Source of the DNA: Spirometra erinaceieuropaei
Lineage: Eukaryota > Platyhelminthes > Cestoda > Diphyllobothriidea > Diphyllobothriidae
Length of the DNA: 64,000 bases
Direction: 5' to 3'
Assembly: GCA_902702965.1 (NCBI GenBank)
Contig: CACRXP010000300.1
Coordinates: 43,821 to 107,820 of the forward strand
Shown: positions 55,150-64,000 of the stretch, one piece after another
Layout: every line of letters begins with the position of its first letter
Numbering within the stretch: position 1 is the first letter of the stretch
The notes under the pieces: generated by a model
Told to the model about the DNA's origin: nothing
The model's input: only the letters and a program-made list of their open reading frames with translations
Database searches by the model: none
Made by a program: the position numbers and the translations under genes

Positions 55150-57939
55150 CTGACCCCATCAACCGGCCTGCACCGGCGGCTCGTTGCCACCGCGTCGCAC
55201 CCTCCCTGCCCTGTATTTCCGACATTCCTTAGATTTCTGTGTACAGATGCCTTAAAGATTGTTCTCCTTTGCATACCTTCCTTGACCACCCTCTGGATTT
55301 CTTTCCAACTTCCTGTAAGGACGAATCGTAGTTGTCCTTGTGCGTGTGGGGTTGACAGCTTGACCCGGTCTTTTCGTGGTGCACATTATTGACTGCGCGC
55401 CTGGAGAACTACGGCAGCCGTCTCCCACTGGTTAACCGTCGTCAGCTAGCCATAACCAGTCTCCAGGCTGGGATGACCCAAGGTTGGGCCGCTGGTCTGT
55501 TTGATCCTCGATCGGAGCGCTTTACCAGTTCATCAACTGAGAATTACCGTCCCATGTGTCCCCCGCCCGTTGGGCGGTGTCAATCGTCACATCACGGACA
55601 CCAGTGCTCACATTTTAGAAAGTAAAATCACCTCTGACAGATAACAGTAACTGACTACCAAGGCTAACGGAATAACCTGCACCGGGCATTTAATCTGAGG
55701 ATAGTTAGAGGAGAACAGCTTTGCGGATGAAACGCTGGTTGTAACTGCCTTGAAACGACAGGAAGCGTGGATTTCGATAAAGTAGCCAGGGGCTGTTTCA
55801 CGTTCGCATCAACGGTCGTTCGCCTTCTGTGACTAGGGCTCCGCCCCTGGATGATGCAAATTTTCATGTAAAAGCCAATTTAGCTTTAATGTTGTGATAG
55901 TACTGCACTGGTTTTGCATCCCGGTCTATCCTCCGTATCAGCCCTGGTCGTCCTGTTATTTGACAGGTTAAGCCGTCACGACTGGAATTTCTCCGTAAGA
56001 GCAAGAATTCCTCAGTCCGATTTGCTTGCACATCGACTTTGACTCTTCTTGGGACATCTAATGCCGACCTACGATTACGACCGTTTAGGATTGGATGCTG
56101 GCAAGGAGGACTTTCCAAAGCATAGAGGTCTGAAAACACGCTTATCATAGTAGTTGACCTTCTGGTCGGTCCAAGTGTTCTACCATGCCGGTCACCAGAC
56201 ATCATGTTTAGACGAACCTCGTGGATTGTAGGACATATTGGAGACAATTTACATGTTAACAAACGGTGAAATCCCAAAGGAGACAGTAATACTTGGGCTT
56301 TCGAAACTAATCGGACGGTAATTCCCTTTGAACGATAAACTTGACGGCTTTTGAAAGACCATTTTCAACTAAGTTCCCAGTGAATAGCAACAGCAGAGCA
56401 TGCGTTCGCAACTCGCTCCAACCACTGGAAACAACCTTTAATCTTAGTTGGCCACACTCCGTAGCACGTCTACGGAGAGGCGGTACAAATCCCCTGGAGA
56501 CCTGACCATGAACTCTAAACGTCTGCAATCTACCCTTGATTCGACCACTAGAAACAAACTCAGCCAAGGACGCACAGCGGATGAAACATTGATTGGCTGC
56601 AGATATGCATCCATTTGATTGGTAGGCCACACTCGACGGAGGGCAGGAAAGCGGCAGGCTCTCGGTTAATCCGACCTGCCGTGGCCCGTCAGGCGTTCAA
56701 TGAGTTTGCGGTCGCGCAATAAAAGCATCCAATGTGCGTCTTACTTTTTTCAGGCTTAGGTGGTGGGTTTAATCATGAATCAGACAGATGAAACCCACGT
56801 CCCAATGGCGGAGTCTCCTTCCAGGTACTACCGGGAACTCGCTTCTCCATTCATAGGTCTTGAAACAGATGCGCCATCAAAGATTCGAACCACCACATCA
56901 TTGGTGGTGTTTCCCCGTTTTCTCTCGCTAATTTTGAGTGAGTCGGTTAGTTGGGACGGAGGGAAGAGGGAACTGCAAAGATAACCAGGCATCTCCATGC
57001 GCGATTCGGCGAAATGAGCCTCCCATAGAAGTTAGACGTCCATGTTTTTGTTAGACTGAAGCATAACCATCCCCTCCCCCATAGAAATAAAGCCCCTGAA
57101 GACGCTGTACTTCTAAACTGAGCATTTAGTAATATGCCTTAAATCCTTTCGGCATTGTACCTTGTTCGTATAAGCATACGTTATTATGATTAAATCTTGT
57201 GTAAATTAACAGAAGTAAATTTCCTACTAGGTTGCTGTGGAAAGTTATCACGTCCTCGCTTTCTGTGACTTGATGATGTACCCTGCCACCAGACAGATAA
57301 GTGGGATGAGCACACTTCAAAATATACAATTTTTTGGTTAATAACCAAATGCAAAAGTCTACCCACCGAAGAAAATTAACAACCATGAAAGCATGGATGG
57401 TTATATTTTAGTCTTGACCACGTCTACTTCCGGTTATGTGGCCGATATGAACAGTCGGAACAACACTGGCTCCGCGAACTGACGAAAAATGCTGTTCGCG
57501 TAGACTCGCATGTCTTACCTTGTTTCTACTGACTGCAGAACACCAGATAGCAACCTTTAATCGGTTTTTCACATCGTCGTCTAATTACTGTCAATTTTCA
57601 GACCCACCTCGCTGATTAACTGGTTTCTGTCATAACCTACATTCCCGACTTCTGCGTTATGGCGTCTTGTCTGGTTTAGGGCCAAATGAAGTCTTTTTAA
57701 CCCCTAAGGAAGGATTTTTTTCTTTCGGTCGGACGAATAAATCCTGGAAATCAGGAGCGCAGAATCGCACGCTCTCCATGGTTACCCAGTTTAAGCCAGC
57801 AGCCACCCAGTCAGTGAAGGAGCGCTAGACAATGCACATTTGATTCTTGTCACAAATTTGGCACTAGTTATCAATTAAAATCCCTAGTATAGAAAAGTGA
57901 CCAAAAGTCCATCCGCGCACGCGAGCACAACTGAAAGGC
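55150..57939. other. Intergenic region between convergent genes
   Basis: Holds the 3' flanks of SAAL1 (plus) and the orphan gene (minus). Minus-strand frames of 137 and 107 codons at 55864-56630 have no recognisable motif and look like decayed repeat. Nothing else supported. Confidence 0.45.
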
Positions 57940-60330
57940 CTACTTCAATTGCGCTGTGAGGCACCAGTTCATTCGGGAGTCCAAGGCACGAGTGCACTTA
58001 CGCAGTGACTCCATATGGCAAGCCGAGAGGACGATCACGTTGCGTAGGCATCCACCATGCAGCATCTTCGAGTAGACCTTGAGGTCGCAGAGGTAACGAG
58101 AACAGATGGCTTTCAAACGCCTGTCATGACTGTCGAAGAGCATCTCCTCGATCTGCGCCGTCTCGGGAAGGAAGAACCGTTGTCGAAATTTCGGCTTTGT
58201 TGCAAGCATCGACTGATTAGCATTTGGGGTCTCTGCGTGAAGACAGGCAAGAACAGTGTGCTTCCTCTGGTTCTGCGACAGTGGTGTTTCGAAGATGTTT
58301 ACTGACCTCCTGATGGGCTTTTCTGGGCGTTCCGGGCGCTTTCGAGCGACCACGATGGGTCGAAATGCCACGGGACGGGAGCTCTCTGAGAGGCTTCTTG
58401 GCTTGGCAACCTTGTCCTTGTCAGTAGACCTGTCGTGTAAAGTGGAAAAGTGCAAAAACGTTTGACTTCGAAAGGTTCGAGGCGTAGATTGCCCCCTCGA
58501 CTCTCCTTTGTAACCCGTACTGGGTCTATTCTTGGGAGTCAACGTGCTTTCCTCATTCCGCATGCTGTGTGACGGTGGCCTGGCAGTTTGCTGACCCGTC
58601 CTGATTACAGACCTTTGTTGAGGCTGGGGAGCTTGTCTTTGAGGCTCCAGCCGAAAACGACCTCTTGCTGCTCGTTTTGGAGGCTCTGGCGTCTTTTCTT
58701 GGGCAGAATGCTCTGACTGATCGTTTGCGATCGCCGTTCTTTCGAAATCCCTTTCAAAGGGAACTCGGGGATGCGGGTGAAGATCGTTGATTCTGGGCGA
58801 GGAGATACTGTTCTCCTTCCACGATTCCGCAACATGCGTCCGCACAGCCGGCGGTTGGACGGTCTCCCTCGCCGAGGGCTGGTGAGCGGAGACGCTTAAG
58901 CGCAGTTCTTTTAGCTGCGCCGTCGCCTTGGCCAAGAGCTCCAATGTCCCGTTTTGGCGATTATTTTTATTGGAATTACACTGGTGATCATCAGTGCCCC
59001 TCTGGAGAACATCTCTCTGGACAGTTGAGTGTAGAAACCCACCCTGCTTGTGATACTCCGCGTCCAACACTTCTTTTCCCCAGAGAGAGGATGCACCGCT
59101 AGCGCAAGGCAGCGAACTGATTGAAGAAAGTGCCGACGAAGCATTCTGATTTCCAGTATCGGTGGCTCGTTGAGGTCCGGCAGGGTCTTCCAGATTTCCC
59201 CTCGTACTAACCGTATCCTTTGTTGAAAAATGCAGTTTATACAGGGACCGTGTTAGTCGTTCAGTCATCGTTTTCGAGGGAATGGCTGAAGGGTGATTCT
59301 CTAAAAGTTTTGAATCTACTCCCTTCCCATCACTTTCACAGTTCTCCCAACCTATTTTCGTCTCTGGCGGTTGAAAAAAGTCGCCAAACATGCTTTCCAT
59401 CCTGACAGCCGGTTTTGAATCCTTGTGCTTTTTAGGTCTCATATATGGCAGCTGTCGAAAAGAAGCTGCTCTTCCTGATCGATTAAAGTGTCGTCTTTGT
59501 GAGGTACGACGTGTAGTGGGTTCATGATCTTTATTCTTACTCGGGTATCTGTTAAATAAAGCCTCTTCTGAGCAGGAAAGCTTGTTGAGTGGAATCGTTA
59601 ATTTTGGAGCGATTTTAATTCTTTCGTGGTCGTGTTCACTAGACACAAGCCCCAGAGTTCCGTAGGGCGTTTGTGTTGATTGGTTTGCAAAGGGAACCAA
59701 TGTCTGGGTTTCTGTGCTCTTTAATACAAGGTCCGGATGGGCAGTGGAATTTTCTGTGTGGACCGGCTGGAGAGCGGATCTAAAACTGGGATTATACTCC
59801 TTCGTGTCGCACTGAACACCTCGGGAGTAGAACCGTTTCATTTTCGCAGTTGTCGGTCCTTCAGTTGGTTTGCATACCGAGGCATGGTCACGGAAGTCTA
59901 TGGGGCTATCTAGACGATCCGCAGTGGACTCAGCATTACCCATGTGGAAATCGCCTCGGTTCGACAGGGGCCCGTTTTCACAGATATAAATTTCTTCTTC
60001 AAAACCCCTTGCAGTGACCTCAGGGGATTGACTCGGAGAGCGTATTTCCACAGTAGAGATAAAGGAAGCCGAAGTGTTTGTCGGTTCGTGGACGGAGGCT
60101 GCAGTTTTTGCTCGCTCAATGAACGACGCAGTATAAATTCCGTCTGGTATTCCACCGTACACTGGGGCGGTTTTTTGTGCAAATGATCTATCTTTTGTCA
60201 GACTGGAAACATTATTGTTGACCCATCCTTTCGCGCTATCTTCTTCATGAGCCTCGACTAGGATGCACGCAGAATATCGCTGCATCTTTAAGCGCGGGCA
60301 TGCTTTTGTTTTAAATTGCTCCGCAGTCAT
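57940..60330 (-). CDS. Orphan 796-residue disordered protein with two TQT motifs
   Basis: Single uninterrupted frame, ATG at 60330 with an in-frame TGA immediately upstream, stop at 57940. I do not recognise the family. The protein is rich in Ser, Thr, Pro, Gln and charged residues with almost no hydrophobic stretches, so mostly disordered. Residues about 205-222 hold 'STETQTLVP' and 'QSTQTPYG', two TQT motifs 11 residues apart, the pattern bound by dynein light chain LC8. A basic Pro/Gln/Arg-rich part lies at about 550-690 ('RPERPEKPIRRSVNIF'). The last ~100 residues are more ordered and Cys-rich ('ICSRYLCDLKVYSKMLHGG', 'LSACHMESLRKC'). No signal peptide or membrane segment. A cytoskeletal or centrosomal scaffold role is inference only. 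A frame of this length in a region with normal stop density is almost certainly coding. Confidence 0.8.
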   Translation of the reverse strand: MTAEQFKTKACPRLKMQRYSACILVEAHEEDSAKGWVNNNVSSLTKDRSFAQKTAPVYGGIPDGIYTASFIERAKTAASVHEPTNTSASFISTVEIRSPSQSPEVTARGFEEEIYICENGPLSNRGDFHMGNAESTADRLDSPIDFRDHASVCKPTEGPTTAKMKRFYSRGVQCDTKEYNPSFRSALQPVHTENSTAHPDLVLKSTETQTLVPFANQSTQTPYGTLGLVSSEHDHERIKIAPKLTIPLNKLSCSEEALFNRYPSKNKDHEPTTRRTSQRRHFNRSGRAASFRQLPYMRPKKHKDSKPAVRMESMFGDFFQPPETKIGWENCESDGKGVDSKLLENHPSAIPSKTMTERLTRSLYKLHFSTKDTVSTRGNLEDPAGPQRATDTGNQNASSALSSISSLPCASGASSLWGKEVLDAEYHKQGGFLHSTVQRDVLQRGTDDHQCNSNKNNRQNGTLELLAKATAQLKELRLSVSAHQPSARETVQPPAVRTHVAESWKENSISSPRINDLHPHPRVPFERDFERTAIANDQSEHSAQEKTPEPPKRAARGRFRLEPQRQAPQPQQRSVIRTGQQTARPPSHSMRNEESTLTPKNRPSTGYKGESRGQSTPRTFRSQTFLHFSTLHDRSTDKDKVAKPRSLSESSRPVAFRPIVVARKRPERPEKPIRRSVNIFETPLSQNQRKHTVLACLHAETPNANQSMLATKPKFRQRFFLPETAQIEEMLFDSHDRRLKAICSRYLCDLKVYSKMLHGGCLRNVIVLSACHMESLRKCTRALDSRMNWCLTAQLK

Positions 60331-61165
60331 TCAACAAATCGATAAAGTCGACACCAATCTGCAAGCGGCTCGAACAGGCAGTGACTTTTGAACATTTTGG
60401 CTGACAGCACGCGCCCATACTCTCTCAAAGAGGCCTCCTACTCCGCCGAATCCATTTTTAGAAGATAGACAGCAGTACCTTTCATACAATTCATTTAAAG
60501 TGAAATCTGAAGTGAAGTTGAGAAAAAAGTACACCCACGATTCCTAGTGCAATCAGTTAACGAGGATGTTGTTTTTCTAGCTTAAACTGAGGGCAGAGAA
60601 GGTAGGGCATTATTTTAAAACGTTTTTGGAGGTAGAGAAATCGTTTTCCTCTGTCGTTTCAACGCCCTCGGCACAGAGAACCCTCGATTAGTCATCGATG
60701 GGCTCCGTCTAGAAGCTTGCACGAAAGCGTTATGGCAATGAAGAAGTCCTGCTCAATGAGGCAGGCCTTTTACTCATAGCCTGGCGGTTCTGTGTAATCT
60801 AAAACGCCAACAAATAATAACCTGCCTCATACTAATAGACGAGAGAAAGTGTCATCACCGGTTTTCAAACCGTGTAGAGACTGCCATCTCGAATTTGAAA
60901 AAGTTACCAAATGTGATGTCCTCCTACCATACTAGAATAAATACTGGTCATATTTCCCTCCAGATTAATACTTGAATTAGTGGGGGAAATGAAGCAGCAG
61001 ATTCCCGGAAACTCTACCATCTCACCAACAATCCGAATTTCAGTTTAGTTTGTCTCCATGCATGTCTGATGTTTCTGTACACCAAACTCATAAGACTGAC
61101 AATAAGGTCCCACAAGGTAGTTCAAACACTTTATGCGACAAATGTCTCCTACTCTTTATGCGACT
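60331..61165. other. 5' flank of the orphan gene, no other gene seen
   Basis: Presumed promoter side of the orphan gene. A 67-codon frame directly upstream (60331-60534, minus) ends in the TGA that precedes the ATG; it has no motif and may simply be 5' untranslated sequence. Confidence 0.45.
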
Positions 61166-61169
61166 TTTG

Positions 61170-61490
61170 TCCACCTAGTAATGCCACCAAACTCTCTTCA
61201 CTCTGCGGCATGGCGGCAGCGGGAGTAGTTCGAATCAAATAGGCTCGGCATTTGAATTGCCTGCGCCAACTGCCAGGAATATTACACCTTCGCTTAGTCA
61301 ATCTCCCTACCCCCAGCACAGACGACCTCTTGCAGCAAGCGACGACGTTCACTGCGTGCCCAACGGGGTGGGCGACTTGCATGTGCATTGGTCTGTAGTG
61401 AGGCAGCCTTGCGCTGCGTCTACCTCCCTCTCCCCTCCCTCACCTACATGGGCTGGTGGCAAGACAGTGTCAAAACGACCACAATAAGGC
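61170..61490 (-). repeat. ~450-bp repeat, family B (diverged copy)
   Basis: GCGCTGCGTCTACCTCCCTC, CCTCACCTACATGGGCTGGT and GGCAAGACAGTGTCAAAACG match the minus-orientation middle block (GCACTGCATCTACCGCACTC .. GGTGTCAAGACAGAGTCAAG) of 46.6 kb. Confidence 0.6.
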
Positions 61491-61984
61491 TGTGTTACAA
61501 TGGTTGACAAAGTTAGACAGCCTGCTCAAAAATGCCATACATGACAGAGTACCCACTACATGTACCAGGCGTTCACAAGGGACGACACGGATCTCACTTT
61601 CGTGAGCGGACCATAAGGGCTGCACAAATAACGAGTTATTGAATCTGACTCTCAATATGCCAGCCAGTCACCCCACATGCGCAAGATTTTTTTAATGAGC
61701 AGTGGGCTGAAGTGCCGGGGGGATGAAGACCCCAGATGCGTTCAGACACCCTCTCTCACACACACAACGATTAGGCGCAAAGCTAGACAGTCCGTCTTAG
61801 TGTACCACACAAGACCTAGTCACCAAATAATAAGGAAGAATACATCAATGAGCATGCTTCTCATCTACGTGAGATGCGCGTATTCTGACACGCGACATTT
61901 CGCAGTCTACAAAGGTGATAATGGAGCAGATTACACGCCTACTGTCGAAAAAAGGCCTATTACGAATTATGACGCGTGGGCTGG

Positions 61985-62440
61985 AGGGCGTTCATAAGGG
62001 GTTCAGGGATGCGTATATGCGGGCAGGTGGAGCAAGGTGGGATGCTGAGGGCCGGAGAGCAGTTTTATCGAAGATGTTCACGGAGACGCAAATGGCCGAG
62101 TTGGCCCACGCGATGACTGAATGCCCTTGGGAATTCTTGGCAGCTGGGGTGGGTGCGACGCGTGTATGCACACGCAGTGGTTTTCTGGTCTCTGTGCAAT
62201 GGCATCTCAAGTGATCCACGAGGCCCATGCGTGATGAACACGTGCGACCAAAATGGTGGCAAGTTCGAATCGAGTCCACGTCGATGACGGTAGGAACGGT
62301 CGCGGAAATGTTTTGCTGATCAGCAGAAGTATCCTTATCGTAGTCCATAAGCACAGCGGAGAACATGAGGTCAAATAGGGTGGAGGCGTGAAAGCAGTCA
62401 CACAGACAAAGGCATGCCACATTGAATCCCACCGTAATAG
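61985..62440 (-). pseudogene. RTE LINE / zinc-finger remnant with RT joined to finger
   Basis: The minus strand reads 'STLFDLMFSAVLMDYDKDTS' (the RTE 'PTLFSLMFSAMLMDAYRD' block after the QGC motif) and continues in the same frame into 'TVIDVDSIRTCHHFGRTCSS' and 'RMGLVDHLRCHCTETRKPL', the finger region of the element. Everything between, including the YADD palm, is missing. One 146-codon frame remains open. Confidence 0.7.
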
Positions 62441-63091
62441 GTTAATGAGCTCCGGATTTATTCTGGCGTAAAATGCACCAATTTATCTTGAAGACAGATT
62501 TCCCGGCATTAACATCGCTCCCGCTTCTTTCTCCAGCGCGCTAGTCAATTTGGTTGCCTGAGAAGTCTGGCTCAAGTGTGCCGAGGCGCCAGACTATCTT
62601 ACCTTTCCTTACCTGTTCCTCATTCTTGAACTTACCGGTTGTTTAACTGAATGGAAGGAAAACAACACGTCGCGACGCGCTTGGCATGTGTTGGATTGTC
62701 AGGTAGTTTAATATTTGATTGTTGATTCTTTCATAACTCTGCTCTTATCCTGATATCCATAGTCTGGAATTGACGGTTCTGTCCTTAGCGCTCGCGACAC
62801 AAGTAGTGGGAAGAAATGAGCCATGTTGTGGCACGCGTACACATGGATTACTTTTCACGTATTCCACGGAGACCTGTCCCATGCTCGGCTGCCATGACGT
62901 TTTATTGAGCATAAAATATGTTGGGTAGGGGATGTGGGAGAAAGGACGGTACTGTGTCATGACACAATTCACCCCCAAGTAGTCAGCATCAGTCATTTGT
63001 ACCACCTCCCCTCTACCCAACTCCAGAATGCTGCGTGTTCCGTCTCGTTAAAAATGATGAGCCATAATAAAACCCAGTAGCCATCTGAGGT
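62441..63091. other. No feature recognised
   Basis: Short frames only; no motif or repeat match noted. Confidence 0.4.
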
Positions 63092-63450
63092 TCAAACAGA
63101 CCTCCTCAGGGCAGGGAAGACTTGTACTTCGCGAGTAAAGGTTGGATAAGATTCCATAGAAATTCTAGAGTACTGTTTCCACTTTTTGTGGAAACAATTC
63201 GTCCCGTCGCCGTCATCATCCAAAAGTCGGCAGTGGAGAGTCATAAAAATTGAGGCGGATCTGCACTCTGGGTCGAGAGTGGACATGCAGCTCGCCGGTG
63301 CTGGAACCTGATAACCAGACAGTTTTTGGTCATAACTTCGGCCCGCCTCGAAATTGAAACCTCCTCGCCTTCCCTTTCCCTCAAGCAAAATTCCTCCATC
63401 ATAAACACCGTCTCCGCCTAGGTGGATGAGTTGACGCCTCGAAAGATTAA
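63092..63450 (-). CDS. Candidate exon of unknown gene (weak)
   Basis: Minus-strand open stretch ending in a stop at 63092, with peptide 'LSRRQLIHLGGDGVYDGGIL' and 'STLDPECRSASIFMTLHCRL' followed by 'LDDDGDGTNCFHKKWKQYSR'. Composition looks protein-like and no repeat match was noted, but no domain is recognised. The frame upstream of 63450 runs into SINE sequence, so any real exon must begin within this interval. Could be chance. Confidence 0.25.
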
Positions 63451-63454
63451 TGAG

Positions 63455-63690
63455 ACGAACAGCTTCCGTAACCCGATCAGCAAACTCCCCCGTAATACAG
63501 CTAAAATTACCGATCGTAATCAACAGAACATCATGGTTGTGGCTCAGTTGTAAAGCATTCGACCCAATGACCAAGGATCCTGGGTTCGGATCCCAGGTGT
63601 TTCAAACTCGGAGCTGGGTACGCCTGGCTGATGTCGGCTAGTAAACAAGAAATCGGCATTTCAGCCTTCCTAGGTAATCTCATCCAGCAA
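63455..63690 (+). mobile_element. tRNA-derived SINE, partial copy plus diverged copy (S8)
   Basis: 63455-63493 matches the SINE 3' end (AGCTTCCGTAACCCGATCAG). After a linker with ACCGATCGTAATCAACAGAA, a new head begins near 63535 (GTTGTGGCTCAGTTGTAAAG .. GGGTTCGGATCCCAGG) with the shared body (GAGCTGGGTACGCCTGGCTG). Same tandem head-to-tail layout as at 26.4 and 54.3 kb. Confidence 0.7.
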
Positions 63691-64000
63691 ATGTGTATAA
63701 GGAGGATAAACAGGAGGTTTTTTCGGGGAGAAATTGAATTACATTGGTAAATTTTCGATCTCATGAAACCAACCCGTTGTCTGAAGAAATAAACAAGAGA
63801 GAAAGTGAAGTTAATACTTCTATAGGCGAATTTAAGACTGTTGACTGTCTAGGACCGCAATGGTTACACCAGCGGCCATTGGAGGTCGAGTGGGATGGGC
63901 ACAGATTTATGGTAGGTTCCGGTGGAGTGGGCATAGGCGATCACTGATACTGTGCGACGTTCGATTAACAGTCGCTTATTTGGAATGTGAGTGGAAGTCG

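Noticed and set aside
55389..56630. Possible LINE fragment suggested by 'ENYRPM' and 'GNYRPISF'
   Set aside because: Only a few residues resemble the 'NYRPISL' motif and no neighbouring RT blocks are readable in order.

Overview
This is a eukaryotic genomic scaffold, most likely from a parasitic flatworm and probably a diphyllobothriid-type tapeworm. The evidence is: (i) genes split by long introns with GT..AG boundaries, (ii) a very high load of decayed LINE, SINE, Merlin and foldback-MITE sequence, including an RTE-type LINE with C2H2 finger motifs of the 'GLVGHLRIHR' type that I associate with tapeworms and flukes, (iii) a 719-bp N gap typical of draft assembly, and (iv) no bacterial operon organisation. 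The species assignment is inference.

Three protein-coding genes can be supported. Gene 1 (minus strand, 31209 to 1512) is a type II membrane glycosyltransferase of family GT61, closest by motif to the core beta-1,2-xylosyltransferase of N-glycans. Three exons (30713-31209, 17634-17733, 1512-2504) join in phase to give 529 residues, so the gene spans nearly 30 kb. Gene 2 (plus strand, 44237-55149) is a SAAL1 (serum amyloid A-like 1) orthologue. Five 5' exons match the human protein block by block, a sixth is phase-compatible, and three phase-compatible 3' exons close the frame; at least one middle junction is unresolved. Gene 3 (minus strand, 57940-60330) is a single-exon 796-residue disordered orphan protein with two LC8-type TQT motifs and a Cys-rich C-terminus. 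Genes 2 and 3 are convergent.

Layout. 1-1.5 kb: LINE 3' end and simple repeats. 1.5-31.2 kb: the GT61 gene, whose two introns hold about a dozen foldback MITEs of 0.5-1 kb (TA target sites, nested and tandem-duplicated), a hAT-like small element carrying telomere-like repeats, a Merlin transposase remnant, tRNA-derived SINEs and an RTE LINE pseudogene with zinc fingers. 31.2-36.6 kb: AT-rich, gene-free. 36.6-40.1 kb: a CR1/Jockey-type LINE with a second 3' end facing it. 40.1-44.2 kb: no gene seen. 44.2-55.2 kb: SAAL1, with introns full of LINE fragments, a ~450-bp tandem repeat of unknown class, SINE arrays and the N gap. 55.2-57.9 kb: intergenic. 57.9-60.3 kb: orphan gene. 60.3-64 kb: repeats, another RTE/zinc-finger remnant and one weak candidate exon.

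The three genes show no shared pathway. The most notable features are the GT61 xylosyltransferase-like gene assembled across a MITE-packed 30 kb, and the repeated nesting and duplication of the MITE families inside it. All domain assignments come from reading translated sequence by eye; no search was run.
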